The notes beneath the pieces are model-generated. The model saw only the letters and a program-made list of their open reading frames with translations, made no database searches and was not told the DNA's origin. The position numbers and the translations under genes were made by a program. From Rugamonas rivuli (GTDB lineage: Bacteria > Pseudomonadota > Gammaproteobacteria > Burkholderiales > Burkholderiaceae_D), in NCBI RefSeq assembly GCF_009380165.1, contig NZ_WHUF01000006.1, forward strand, positions 186,001-250,000: 64,000 bases of DNA, read 5' to 3'. Numbering within the stretch: the stretch's first letter is position 1; the number at the start of each line of letters is the position of its first letter. Below, in pieces: positions 50,683 to 59,545 of this stretch.

Positions 50683-51429
50683 ATGTATAAAATCGTATTC
50701 ATGCGCCATGGCGAGTCCACCTGGAACCTCTCGAACCGCTTCACCGGCTGGACCGACGTGGACCTGACCGAGAAGGGCATCGCCGAAGCCAAGGCCGCCG
50801 GCAAGGTGCTGAAGGAGTCCGGCTACACCTTCGACCTGGCCTACACCTCGGTACTGAAGCGCGCGATCCGCACGCTGTGGCTGGCCATGGACGAGATGGA
50901 TATGATGTACCTGCCGGTCAAGAACGACTGGCGCCTGAACGAACGCCACTACGGCGCGCTGCAGGGCCTGGACAAGGGCGAAACCGCCGCCAAGTACGGC
51001 GACGACCAGGTGCTGGTATGGCGCCGCAGCTACGACACCCCGCCGCCGGCGCTGGAAGCGGGCGACGACCGCGCCTCCTTCAACGACCCGCGCTACGCCG
51101 GCCTGCAGCAGTCGCAAATCCCGCTGACCGAATGCCTGAAAGACACCGTGGCGCGCGTGATGCCGGTATGGGACGAGGAAATCGCCCCGGCCATCCGCGC
51201 CGGCAAGAAAATCATCATCTCGGCCCACGGCAACAGCCTGCGCGCGCTGATCAAGATGCTCGACGGCATCAGCGACAACGACATCGTCGGCCTCAACATC
51301 CCGAACGGCCAGCCGCTGGTCTACGAGCTGGACGAGAACCTCAAGCCTATCCGTCACTACTACCTGGGTGACGCCGACGCCATCGCCGCGGCCCAGGCTG
51401 CCGTCGCCAACCAGGGCAAGGCCAAGTAA
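50683..51429 (+). CDS. gpmA: 2,3-bisphosphoglycerate-dependent phosphoglycerate mutase
   Basis: 248 residues, the standard length. The phosphohistidine motif KIVFMRHGESTWNLSNRFTGWTDVDLT and the second His in SAHGNSLRALIKMLDGISD are intact; NERHYGALQGLDKGETA is also typical. It interconverts 3- and 2-phosphoglycerate in glycolysis. The start MYKIVFMRHG at 50683 is chosen over the in-frame TTG at 50668. The envC-like gene begins 1 bp after its stop, so coupled translation is likely. Confidence 0.97.
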   Translation: MYKIVFMRHGESTWNLSNRFTGWTDVDLTEKGIAEAKAAGKVLKESGYTFDLAYTSVLKRAIRTLWLAMDEMDMMYLPVKNDWRLNERHYGALQGLDKGETAAKYGDDQVLVWRRSYDTPPPALEAGDDRASFNDPRYAGLQQSQIPLTECLKDTVARVMPVWDEEIAPAIRAGKKIIISAHGNSLRALIKMLDGISDNDIVGLNIPNGQPLVYELDENLKPIRHYYLGDADAIAAAQAAVANQGKAK

Positions 51430-51430
51430 T

Positions 51431-52942
51431 TTGTCGCATTCATCCTTCCGAGGCTGGCGCGGCGCCGCCACCAGTGCGGCGCTGCTGCTGACATTGATGA
51501 TGAACGGGGCGCAGGCCGCGCCGTTCGGCAAGACCACCGAGCGCAGCAAGCAGAAAGCGGCGGCCGAGGCCGAGCGCGCCAGCCTGCAGCAAAAGCTCAG
51601 CACGCTGAAAAAAGACATCGGCAAGACCGAGAGCGCCAAGGACGATGCCGCCGACACGCTGGCCGCGTCCGAACAGGCGATCTCCGACGCCAACCGCTCG
51701 CTGCGCGACCTGGCGCAGGAGCAGGGCGACACCAACACCAAATTGCAGCAGCTGTCCGTCGAGCACGACAAGCTGGCGGCCACGGTCGCCACGCAAAAGC
51801 AGCAGCTGGCCAAGCTGCTGCGCGAGCAATATGTGGCCGGCAATGAAGACCGCATCAAGCTGCTGCTGTCCGGCGACAACCCCAACCGCATCAACCGCGA
51901 CCTGCAAATGATGTCCTACGTGTCGCAGGCCCAGGCCCGGCTGCTGGACTCGCTGCGCGCCAACCTGAAGGCGGTCGAGGTCAACCAGGCCGAGGCGCAG
52001 AACGCCAAGGACGAGCTGCAGGAAATCGCCGCCGAGGAAATGGAGCAGAAGGCCAGGCTGGAGCAGGAAAAGACCCGCCGCGCCGCGCTGCTGGCCTCGC
52101 TGTCGAAAAAACTGGCGGCCCAGCGCAAGGAAGCCGGCAACGTCGAGCGCGACGAGCAGCGCCTGACCGGCCTGGTCGACAAGCTGGGCAAGCTGATTCA
52201 GGAGCAGGCGATCGCCGCCGCCGCCGAGAAAAAACGCCAGGAACAACTGGCCGCCGCCCGCGCCGAGGCCAAAGCCAAGGCCGACGCCGAAGCGCGCGCG
52301 CTGGCCAAGGCCAAGGCGGCCGAAGCCGAACGCCAGCGCCTGGCCAAGGCCAACGCCAACAAGTCCGGCACCATCAAACCGGTGCCGTCCAAGGCGGACG
52401 CCATCGACGCCGACGAGCCGAAAGTGGCGCAACAGCCGCCGCCGAAACCGGCCGAACCGGCCAAGCCGGCGCCGCGCGACGAGGAGCCGGCACGGCCTGC
52501 TGCCAGGGCGGCCGACATCGCGCTGGCGCCGACGGTGCCTTCGGGCGCGCCGTTCGTCAGCCTCAAGGGCCAGCTGCGCGCCCCCGTCAGCGGCAAGATC
52601 GCCGCCAAGTTCGGCACCAAGCGCGGCGAGGGTCCGACCTGGAAGGGCGTGTTCATCCGCACCGGCGAAGGCGCCGAGATCCGCGCCGTCGCCGGCGGCA
52701 AGGTCATCTTCTCCGACTGGCTGCGCGGCTTCGGCAATATGATCATCGTCGACCACGGCGGCCAGTACTGGAGCATCTACGGCTATTGCGAGTCGCTGCT
52801 CAAGCGCGTCGGCGACCCCGTCAAACCGGGAGACTCGATCGCCAGTGCAGGTAACAGCGGCGGTAACGAGGAATCGGGGCTATACTTTGAGCTTCGCCAT
52901 CAGGGCACGGCATTCGATCCGGCTGGCTGGGTCAAGTTTTAA
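51431..52942 (+). CDS. EnvC-like murein hydrolase activator (degenerate LytM domain)
   Basis: About 503 residues from a TTG start 1 bp after gpmA. A signal peptide (AATSAALLLTLMMNGAQAAP) is followed by a long coiled coil (residues about 35-300, ERASLQQKLSTLKKDIGKTESAKDDAADTLAAS and on) with Ala/Lys/Glu repeats, a Pro-rich linker, and a C-terminal M23/LytM domain (LRAPVSGKIAAKFGTKRGEG; VDHGGQYWSIYGYCESLLKRVGDPVKPGD; YFELRHQGTAFDPAGW). The zinc ligands of active LytM enzymes (HxxxD, HxH) are missing, as in EnvC, which activates amidases at the division septum. The start codon is inferred from the signal peptide position. Confidence 0.9.
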   Translation: MSHSSFRGWRGAATSAALLLTLMMNGAQAAPFGKTTERSKQKAAAEAERASLQQKLSTLKKDIGKTESAKDDAADTLAASEQAISDANRSLRDLAQEQGDTNTKLQQLSVEHDKLAATVATQKQQLAKLLREQYVAGNEDRIKLLLSGDNPNRINRDLQMMSYVSQAQARLLDSLRANLKAVEVNQAEAQNAKDELQEIAAEEMEQKARLEQEKTRRAALLASLSKKLAAQRKEAGNVERDEQRLTGLVDKLGKLIQEQAIAAAAEKKRQEQLAAARAEAKAKADAEARALAKAKAAEAERQRLAKANANKSGTIKPVPSKADAIDADEPKVAQQPPPKPAEPAKPAPRDEEPARPAARAADIALAPTVPSGAPFVSLKGQLRAPVSGKIAAKFGTKRGEGPTWKGVFIRTGEGAEIRAVAGGKVIFSDWLRGFGNMIIVDHGGQYWSIYGYCESLLKRVGDPVKPGDSIASAGNSGGNEESGLYFELRHQGTAFDPAGWVKF

Positions 52943-52956
52943 GGTTCGCGGAAAAA

Positions 52957-54525
52957 ATGGGCAACAAAGTCAAGAGCATCGGCCTGATCGGCCTGGGTAT
53001 GGTGGCTGGTGTCGCCGTCTCCTTGCAGTTTTCCGCCATCGCGCAAAAAGTCACCGGCTCGCCGCTGCCGCTTGAAGAGCTGCGCCAGCTGTCCGACGTG
53101 TTCGGCCTGATCAAGACCGACTACGTCGAAAACGTCGACGACAAGAAGCTGCTGACGGAAGCCATCTCCGGCATGGTGTCCTCGCTCGATCCGCACTCGG
53201 TCTACCTCGATAAGAAAGCCTTCCGCGAAATGCGCGAGACCGTCGCCGGCAAGTTCGTCGGCATCGGCATCGAGGTCGGCATGGAAGACGGCTACATCAA
53301 AGTGGTGTCGCCGATCGAGGATTCGCCCGCCTTCAAAGCGGGCATCAAGACCGGCGACCTGATCACCCGCATCGACGGCACGCCGGTCAAGGGCCTGTCG
53401 CTGGACGAAAGCGTCAAGAAGATGCGCGGCGAGCCGCACTCCAAAGTCACCGTCACCATCAGCCGCAAGGACGAGGACAAGCCCATCATCCTGAGCATCG
53501 TGCGCGAGGAAATCCGCGTCCAGAGCGTCAAGGCCAAGATCGTCGAGCCGGGCTACGCGTGGCTGCGCATCTCGCAGTTCCAGGAGCCGACCGTCGAGGA
53601 CATGGCCAAGAAGATCACCGCCCTGTACGCGCAAGACCCGCACATCAAGGGCCTGGTGCTGGACCTGCGCAACGATCCGGGCGGCGTGGTGCCGGGTGCG
53701 ATCGGCGTCTCGTCCGCCTTCCTGCCCAAGGATGCGGTGATCGTATCGACCAACGGCCAGCTGCTCGACTCCAAGCAAACCTTCTACGGCCGCAGCGAGT
53801 TCTACGCGGTGCGCGGCAAGGGCGACCCGCTGGCCAAGCTGCCGGCGGCATTGAAGGACGTGCCGATGGTGGTGCTGGTCAACGCCGGTTCGGCGTCGGC
53901 CTCGGAAATCGTCGCCGGTGCGCTGCAGGACTACAAGCGCGCCACCATCATGGGCACGCAGACCTTCGGCAAGGGCTCGGTGCAGACGCTGCGCCAGCTG
54001 ACCGCCGACACCGCCGTCAAGCTGACCACCGCCCGCTACTACACGCCGCACAACCGCTCGATCCAGGCGCGCGGCATCGTGCCGGACCTGATGGTCGACG
54101 AAACCGCCGACGGCGACGGCTTGAACAGCCTGCGCCTGCGCGAATCCGACCTGCAAAAACACCTGAACAACGACAAGGATCCGGCCGGCGACGGCGCCGC
54201 CCAGAAGGCCCTGAGCGCGCAGCGCGACGAGCTGGAAGACGAGCAGCGCCTGGCCAGCGTGGCCAAGAAAGCCAAGCCGGTGGAGTTCGGCTCCAAGGAC
54301 GACTTCCAGCTGGCGCAGGCGATCAACCACTTCAAGGGCTTGCCGGTCAAGCTGTCGAAAGTGGAAGCGGCGCCGGCTCCGGGCGGCGAAGTCGGCGAGA
54401 TCAAGTCGGACAGCAAGGCGGAAAAAAGCAGCGACAAGGGCGCCGCCAAACCCGCCGTCAAGCCCGACGTCAAACCCAAGGCCGGCGACAAGAAGCCCGC
54501 CTTGAAACAACCTCTTACCCAGTAA
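52957..54525 (+). CDS. C-terminal processing peptidase (CtpA/S41)
   Basis: 522 residues. An N-terminal signal or anchor (LIGLGMVAGVAVSLQFSAIA), a PDZ domain (VGIGIEVGMEDGYIKVVSPIEDSPAFKAGIKTGDLI) and an S41 domain with Ser in NAGSASASEIVAGALQD near residue 311 and Lys in TFGKGSVQTLRQL near 337 form the Ser/Lys dyad. The C-terminus is a low-complexity Lys/Ala tail. It degrades or matures periplasmic proteins, often murein hydrolases or their regulators, consistent with its position 14 bp after the EnvC-like gene. Confidence 0.94.
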   Translation: MGNKVKSIGLIGLGMVAGVAVSLQFSAIAQKVTGSPLPLEELRQLSDVFGLIKTDYVENVDDKKLLTEAISGMVSSLDPHSVYLDKKAFREMRETVAGKFVGIGIEVGMEDGYIKVVSPIEDSPAFKAGIKTGDLITRIDGTPVKGLSLDESVKKMRGEPHSKVTVTISRKDEDKPIILSIVREEIRVQSVKAKIVEPGYAWLRISQFQEPTVEDMAKKITALYAQDPHIKGLVLDLRNDPGGVVPGAIGVSSAFLPKDAVIVSTNGQLLDSKQTFYGRSEFYAVRGKGDPLAKLPAALKDVPMVVLVNAGSASASEIVAGALQDYKRATIMGTQTFGKGSVQTLRQLTADTAVKLTTARYYTPHNRSIQARGIVPDLMVDETADGDGLNSLRLRESDLQKHLNNDKDPAGDGAAQKALSAQRDELEDEQRLASVAKKAKPVEFGSKDDFQLAQAINHFKGLPVKLSKVEAAPAPGGEVGEIKSDSKAEKSSDKGAAKPAVKPDVKPKAGDKKPALKQPLTQ

Positions 54526-54553
54526 CGGCGCGCGCCGCCGCCGGCCCAGGACG

Positions 54554-55309
54554 ATGAACGACTCGCAACTGCTGCGCTATTCGCGCCATATCCTGCTCGA
54601 CGAAATCGGCATCGAAGGCCAGCAAAAGCTGCTGGCCGCGCATGCGCTGGTGATCGGCGCCGGCGGCCTCGGTTCGCCGGCCGCCATGTACCTGGCCTCG
54701 GCCGGCGTCGGCCACATCACGCTGGTCGACAACGACACCGTCGACCTCACCAACCTGCAGCGCCAGATCGCCCACACCACGGAGCGGGTCGGCCAGTCCA
54801 AGGCCGCCTCGGCGCGCATCACGCTGCAGCAGATCAATCCCGACATCACCGTCACCGCGCTGAACGAACGCGTGGACGACGCCCGCCTGGCCGAACTGGT
54901 GGCGCAGGCCGACGTGGTGCTCGACTGCACCGACAACTTCGCCACCCGCCATGCCGTCAACCGCGCCTGCATCGCGCTGGGCAAGCCGCTGGTGTCCGGC
55001 GCGGTGATACGCTTCGACGGCCAGGTCAGCGTGTTCGATCCGCGCGGCGGCGCGCAGCCCTGCTATTCCTGCCTGTTCCCGCAGGACCAGCAGTTTGAAG
55101 ATGTGGCCTGTTCCACCATGGGCGTGTTCGCGCCGCTGGTGGGCGTGGTGGGCGCGATGCAGGCGGCGGAAGCGCTCAAGCTGTTGATGGGCGTGGGCGC
55201 TTCGCTGGCCGGGCGCCTGTTGATGTTGGACGGTCTGCACATGGAGTGGACCAGTATAGCGGTGGGGCGCAACGGCGATTGCCCGGTCTGCGCGACGAAG
55301 AAAAACTAA
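54554..55309 (+). CDS. MoeB/ThiF-type adenylyltransferase
   Basis: 251 residues of the E1-like superfamily. RYSRHILLDEIGIEGQQKLLAAHALVIGAGGLGSPAAMYLASAGVGHITLVDNDTVDLTNLQRQI carries the ATP-binding GxGxxG and Asp/Arg residues. CSTMGVFAPLVGVVGAMQA places the catalytic-type Cys region. CYSCLFP and CPVCATKK give the two CxxC zinc pairs. It activates the C-terminus of MoaD or ThiS for sulfur transfer. Last of gpmA-envC-ctpA-moeB. MoeB and ThiF cannot be told apart here. Confidence 0.92.
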   Translation: MNDSQLLRYSRHILLDEIGIEGQQKLLAAHALVIGAGGLGSPAAMYLASAGVGHITLVDNDTVDLTNLQRQIAHTTERVGQSKAASARITLQQINPDITVTALNERVDDARLAELVAQADVVLDCTDNFATRHAVNRACIALGKPLVSGAVIRFDGQVSVFDPRGGAQPCYSCLFPQDQQFEDVACSTMGVFAPLVGVVGAMQAAEALKLLMGVGASLAGRLLMLDGLHMEWTSIAVGRNGDCPVCATKKN

Positions 55310-55330
55310 CCGAAGGAGAAGGTCTTGTTT

Positions 55331-57472
55331 ATGAAACGCTCGTCGATGAAACGTTTTGCTGTACTGCCGCTGGCGCTGGCCGCGGCATTCGCTGCGCAGG
55401 CAGCCACCATCACCAAGTACCTGATCATCGCCGAAAACGGCAAGCAGATCGGCGAGCAGGTGGCGGAGCGCCAGGACGATGGCCTGACCAAGGTGCGCTT
55501 CATCTACAAGAACAACGGCCGCGGCCCGGAGCTCACCGAGCAGTTTCGCATGGGCGCCGACGGCCTGATGACCGAATACAGCGTCAAGGGTAACTCCACC
55601 TTCGGCGCCGTGGTCGACGAGCGCTTCGAACGCAAGGGCGGCCAGGCCGAGTGGAAGTCGACCTCGGAGCAGGGCAAGAAGGCCGTCAGCGGCCCGGCCG
55701 GCTACCTGCCGCTCAACAGCTCCTTCGAGATCGTCTCGGCCTACATCACCGCGCTGGACGCCGCGCCGGAGCACAAGCTGGCGCTGCTGCCATCGGGCAC
55801 GCTGTCGCAGACCGTGCTCGATACGCTGGAGATCAGCAGCGCCGCCGGCGCCAAACAAACCGTGCAGCTGGTGGCGCAGACCGGCGTCGGCCTGTCGCCG
55901 GCGTTCTACTGGGCCACCTCCGGCACGGCAGGCAAACCCCCGCGCCTGTTCGGCGTGATCATCCCCGGCTTCGCCAGCATGCTGGAAGAGGGTTGGCAGG
56001 GCGCCGCCCCGGCATTGGCCGCGCGCCAGAAGCAGGCCGAGAGCAAGATGCTGGAAAGCCTGGCCGCCAAGCTGCAGCATCCGCTGACCGGCGTGACGCT
56101 GGTGCGCAACGCCCGCGTGTTCGACAGCGACAAGGCCACCGTCGGCGCACCGTCCGACATCTACGTGCTGCGCGGCCGCATCACCGCCGTGCTACCGGCC
56201 GGCTCGCCGTCGCGCGGCGCCGACAACACCATCGACGCCGGTGGCCGCATTGTGCTGCCTGGCCTGTTCGACATGCACGGCCACGTCGACCGCTGGTCCG
56301 GCGCGCTGAACATGTCGACCGGCGTCACCAGCGTGCGCGACATGGGCAACGACAACAAGCAGCTGCAGGCGATGCTGGACGAAACCGCCGCCGGCAAGCT
56401 GCTGGCGCCGCAGGTGGTGCCGGCCGGCTTCCTCGAAGGCGAGAGCCCGTTCAGCGCCAACAACGGCTTCATCATCAAGGACCTGCAGGGCGCCAAGGAT
56501 GCGGTGGACTGGTACGCGCAGCGCGGCTATCCGCAGCTGAAGATCTACAACTCCTTCCCGAAAGCCATCCTGAAGGACACCGTGGCCTATGCCCACAGCC
56601 GCGGCATGCGCGTGTCGGGCCACATCCCGGCCGGCCTGCGCGCGCAGGAGGCGCTGGACGCCGGCTACGACGAGATCCAGCACATCAACCAGGTGCTGCT
56701 GAACTTCCTGGTCAAGCCGGATACCGAAACCCGCAACCTGAACCGCTTCCTGCTGCCGGCCGAAAAAGTCGGCGACATGGACTTCAATTCCAAGCCGTTC
56801 AAGGACTTCGTCGCCGGCCTGGCCAAGAAGCAGATCTCGATCGACCCGACCATGTCGGCCTTCGCCTTCATCCAGCAGAAGGACGGCGACGTCAACCTGC
56901 CGTACGCCGCCTTCGCCGCCAACATGCCGCCGGACGTGGCGCGCAGCTTCGCCGTGGGCGGCATGAAGATCGAGGGCGACGCCACCCTCAAGCGCTACCA
57001 GAAGTCCTACGCCAAGATGGTGGAATTCGTCGGCATCATGTACAAGGCCGGCGTGCCCATCGTCGCCGGCACCGACGACATCCCCGGCTTCACGCTGCAT
57101 TCGGAGCTGGCGCTGCTGGTTAAGGCCGGCCTGACGCCGGCCCAGGCCTTGCAGGTGGCCACCCGCAACGGCGCCCGCTACACCCGCACCAGCAATGACC
57201 GCGGCAGCATCGCGGCCGGCAAGCTGGCCGACCTGGTGCTGGTGGACGGCGATCCGACCAAGGATATCGCCGACCTGCGCAAGGTGTCGGCGGTGATCAC
57301 GCGCGGCTACGTCATCTATCCACAGGAGATCGACGCCGCGCTGGGCATCGCACCCTTCGTCAAGGATGCGCCGCAGGCCGCCAGAACCTCCCCGGCCGTG
57401 GCGGACATGAACGGCGGCGGCAACGACGGCGCGCTGCGCCGCATCGACGCCACCGCCCGCCAGCGCGACTGA
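55331..57472 (+). CDS. Secreted amidohydrolase with a large extra N-terminal domain
   Basis: About 713 residues. A signal peptide (FAVLPLALAAAFAAQAAT) is followed by about 230 residues of beta-rich sequence I do not recognise (KYLIIAENGKQIGEQVAERQ; LTEQFRMGADGLMTEYSVKG). The amidohydrolase domain has metal motifs FDMHGHVDRW, SGHIPAGL, IQHINQ and GTDDIPGF, ending in the composite-barrel strand KLADLVLVDGDPTKDI. Periplasmic or exported prolidase/imidazolonepropionase-like enzymes have this core. AAGGAGAAGG is upstream; a TTG at 55325 and an ATG at 55331 are both possible, ATG preferred. No neighbour reveals the substrate. Confidence 0.85.
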   Translation: MKRSSMKRFAVLPLALAAAFAAQAATITKYLIIAENGKQIGEQVAERQDDGLTKVRFIYKNNGRGPELTEQFRMGADGLMTEYSVKGNSTFGAVVDERFERKGGQAEWKSTSEQGKKAVSGPAGYLPLNSSFEIVSAYITALDAAPEHKLALLPSGTLSQTVLDTLEISSAAGAKQTVQLVAQTGVGLSPAFYWATSGTAGKPPRLFGVIIPGFASMLEEGWQGAAPALAARQKQAESKMLESLAAKLQHPLTGVTLVRNARVFDSDKATVGAPSDIYVLRGRITAVLPAGSPSRGADNTIDAGGRIVLPGLFDMHGHVDRWSGALNMSTGVTSVRDMGNDNKQLQAMLDETAAGKLLAPQVVPAGFLEGESPFSANNGFIIKDLQGAKDAVDWYAQRGYPQLKIYNSFPKAILKDTVAYAHSRGMRVSGHIPAGLRAQEALDAGYDEIQHINQVLLNFLVKPDTETRNLNRFLLPAEKVGDMDFNSKPFKDFVAGLAKKQISIDPTMSAFAFIQQKDGDVNLPYAAFAANMPPDVARSFAVGGMKIEGDATLKRYQKSYAKMVEFVGIMYKAGVPIVAGTDDIPGFTLHSELALLVKAGLTPAQALQVATRNGARYTRTSNDRGSIAAGKLADLVLVDGDPTKDIADLRKVSAVITRGYVIYPQEIDAALGIAPFVKDAPQAARTSPAVADMNGGGNDGALRRIDATARQRD

Positions 57473-57494
57473 GCCAAGTAAAACGCGGTAAAAG

Positions 57495-57515
57495 CCGGGC
57501 GCGCGGAGCGCCCGG
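57495..57515 (+). terminator. Weak terminator-like hairpin after the amidohydrolase gene
   Basis: CCGGGCGC (57495-57502) pairs with GCGCCCGG (57508-57515) around a five-base loop, followed only by TT. Direct repeats of GGTTAAGCC at 57514-57522 and 57525-57533 follow. Confidence 0.45.
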
Positions 57516-57581
57516 TTAAGCCCTGGTTAAGCCTTCCGGCGCAAAAATCGTATTGGGGTGTCGCTGGCACCGATTCGGCCT

Positions 57582-57587
57582 TATACT
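57582..57587 (+). promoter_or_regulatory. Candidate -10 box of the gsp operon
   Basis: TATACT lies 28 bp before gspG. No proper -35 is seen: TTGGGG at 57553-57558 is 23 bp away, which is too far. Confidence 0.35.
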
Positions 57588-57615
57588 CTGCACTCACTTT
57601 AATTTGTTATCGAAT

Positions 57616-58062
57616 ATGAAAAAACTCTCCGTCCCCCGCCGTGCCGCCGCGCGCGGCTTCACGCTGATTGAAATCATGGTGGTGGTGGTCATCATGGGCG
57701 TACTGGCCGCACTGGTCGTGCCCAAGCTGCTCAGCCGCACCGGCGAGTCGAAAGTCGCCGCCGCCAAGGTCGATATCGCCACCGTGATGCAGGCGCTGAA
57801 GCTGTACAAACTCGATAACCAGCGCTACCCGACCACCGAGCAGGGCCTGCAGGCGCTGCTGACCAAGCCGACCACCGGCCCGGCCGCCAACGGCTGGAAA
57901 GCCGGCGGCTACCTGGAAAAAATGCCGAAAGACCCTTGGGGCAATCCATACCAGTTCCTGTCGCCCGGCATCAAGGGCGAGATCGACGTGTTCTCCTACG
58001 GCGCCGACGGCGCCCCGGGCGGCACCGGCGATGACGCCGACATCGGCTCCTGGGACAACTGA
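57616..58062 (+). CDS. gspG: Type II secretion major pseudopilin GspG
   Basis: 148 residues. The prepilin leader MKKLSVPRRAAARG is cut before FTLIEIMVVVVIMGVLAALVVPKLL. The mature part has the GspG signature YPTTEQGLQALL, GGYLEKMPKDPWGNPYQFLSPG and a C-terminal calcium-binding-like GADGAPGGTGDDADIGSWDN. It is first in the T2SS operon of the window. An upstream GTG in frame at 57553 is unlikely; the ATG at 57616 starts the leader. Confidence 0.96.
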   Translation: MKKLSVPRRAAARGFTLIEIMVVVVIMGVLAALVVPKLLSRTGESKVAAAKVDIATVMQALKLYKLDNQRYPTTEQGLQALLTKPTTGPAANGWKAGGYLEKMPKDPWGNPYQFLSPGIKGEIDVFSYGADGAPGGTGDDADIGSWDN

Positions 58063-58082
58063 TCGCACGGGGACCACGGCTC

Positions 58083-58550
58083 ATGCGCGCCGGCCGCGGG
58101 CGTGGCTTCACGCTGATCGAACTGCTGGTGGTGATGGTCATCCTGGGCATCACGCTGGGGCTGGTGTCGCTCAACGCGCTGCCGGGCCAGCAGCAGTTCC
58201 TGCGTGAGGATGCGCAGCGCGTCGCGCTGCTGCTGCAACTGGCGCGCGACGAGGCCATCGTGCGCAACCGCCAGATCGCCTTCGAGGCGGGCACGGACGG
58301 CTACCGCTTCCTGATCCGCAACGACAAGCAGTGGGACCTGGTGGTGCAGGACGACCTGCTGCGCGAACGCGAATTCAAGCACGCCCCCGTCACACTGATG
58401 CTGGACCCGCCGCCCAGCGTGCCGTCGGCCAACCTGCGCATCGTCTTCGGCCGCGAGCCGGTCGACAAACCCTTCGTGCTGACCCTCAGCGGCGGCGACG
58501 CCAGCGTCGCCATCCGCGCCGACGGCATCGGCCATTTCACGGTGGACTAG
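58083..58550 (+). CDS. gspH: Type II secretion minor pseudopilin GspH
   Basis: 155 residues. The short leader MRAGRGRG precedes FTLIELLVVMVILGITLGLVSLN. The globular part has DAQRVALLLQLARDEAIVRNRQIAFEAGTDGYRF, typical of GspH. It is 20 bp after gspG, and gspI starts immediately at its stop. It belongs to the pseudopilus tip complex. Confidence 0.93.
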   Translation: MRAGRGRGFTLIELLVVMVILGITLGLVSLNALPGQQQFLREDAQRVALLLQLARDEAIVRNRQIAFEAGTDGYRFLIRNDKQWDLVVQDDLLREREFKHAPVTLMLDPPPSVPSANLRIVFGREPVDKPFVLTLSGGDASVAIRADGIGHFTVD

Positions 58551-58922
58551 ATGCGCACATCCCGACAACGCGGCTTTACTTTGCTGGAAGTGCTGGTGGC
58601 GCTGGTCATCGTCGGCACCGCGCTGGGCGCGTCGCTGCGCGCGGTCGGCAGCCTGGCGTCCAACAGCAGCGGCTTGCGCAGCGCCATGATGGCCACCTGG
58701 TCGGCCGAGAACCGGCTGGTGCAGCTGCGCCTGACGCGCCAGTTCCCGGCGGTCGGCAAGCAGACCTTCGAATGCCCGCAGGGCGACATGAAGCTGATGT
58801 GCGAAGAGGAAGTGATCGCCAGCCCCAATCCGCGCTTCCGCCGGGTGGAGGTCAGCGTCTACGACCAGGCCGCGCCGGAGCGCCGCATCATCAAGCTGGT
58901 CCAACTGGTACTGAATCAATGA
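58551..58922 (+). CDS. gspI: Type II secretion minor pseudopilin GspI
   Basis: 123 residues. The leader MRTSRQRG precedes FTLLEVLVALVIVGTALGASLRAVGSL. The globular part contains ATWSAENRLVQLRLTRQFP, typical of GspI. It starts directly after the gspH stop and overlaps gspJ by four bases (ATGA), so the tip pseudopilins are translationally linked. Confidence 0.94.
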   Translation: MRTSRQRGFTLLEVLVALVIVGTALGASLRAVGSLASNSSGLRSAMMATWSAENRLVQLRLTRQFPAVGKQTFECPQGDMKLMCEEEVIASPNPRFRRVEVSVYDQAAPERRIIKLVQLVLNQ

Positions 58923-59545
58923 CGCGCCGCTTGCACCGCTTGCGCCGCGCGCGCGGCTTCACGCTGATCGAACTGCTGGTGGCGATTTCGATTCTCGCCA
59001 TCGTCGCGGTGCTGGGCTGGCGCGGGCTGGACGGCATCATCCGCTCACGCGGCGCGCTGACCGCGCAGATGGAGCAGACCCGCGGCCTGCAACTGGCCTT
59101 CGCCCAGCTGCAAAGCGACAGCGCCAACCTGGCGCCGCAGACGCTGATCGGCACCCGCGCGCTGCTGCGCGCCGAAGACAACCGCATCACGCTGGTGCGC
59201 CTGGTGCTGGCCGAGAACGACGCCACGCGCTTGCAGGTGGTGTCCTACCGCGTGCGCGACGGCGTGCTGACGCGGCGCGAATCGGCCGGCACGCGCGACC
59301 TGGCGCAGCTGGACGCGCTGTGGGAAGCGGCCAACAGCGACATCGATCCGGCCGCCAGCGTGGCGCTGCAATCGGGCGTGCAGCGCATGGCGATGCGCTT
59401 CTGGACCACGCAGGGCTGGGTGCAGGCGGCCGGGGTGATGCAGGCGCCTGCCGCCGCCGGCGTGCCGAGCGGCCTTGAAGTGTCGATGGTGCTCGACGGC
59501 CAGGAAGTGCCGATGACGAAATCCTTCCTGCTGGGGGCACTGTGA
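58919..59545 (+). CDS. gspJ: Type II secretion minor pseudopilin GspJ
   Basis: 208 residues. MTRRLHRLRRARG precedes FTLIELLVAISILAIVAVLGWRGLD. The body has MEQTRGLQLAFAQLQSDSANL and VSYRVRDGVLTRRESAGTRDL, normal for GspJ. The ATG overlaps the gspI stop. It forms the GspI-J-K tip trimer with its neighbours. Confidence 0.94.
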   Translation: MTRRLHRLRRARGFTLIELLVAISILAIVAVLGWRGLDGIIRSRGALTAQMEQTRGLQLAFAQLQSDSANLAPQTLIGTRALLRAEDNRITLVRLVLAENDATRLQVVSYRVRDGVLTRRESAGTRDLAQLDALWEAANSDIDPAASVALQSGVQRMAMRFWTTQGWVQAAGVMQAPAAAGVPSGLEVSMVLDGQEVPMTKSFLLGAL

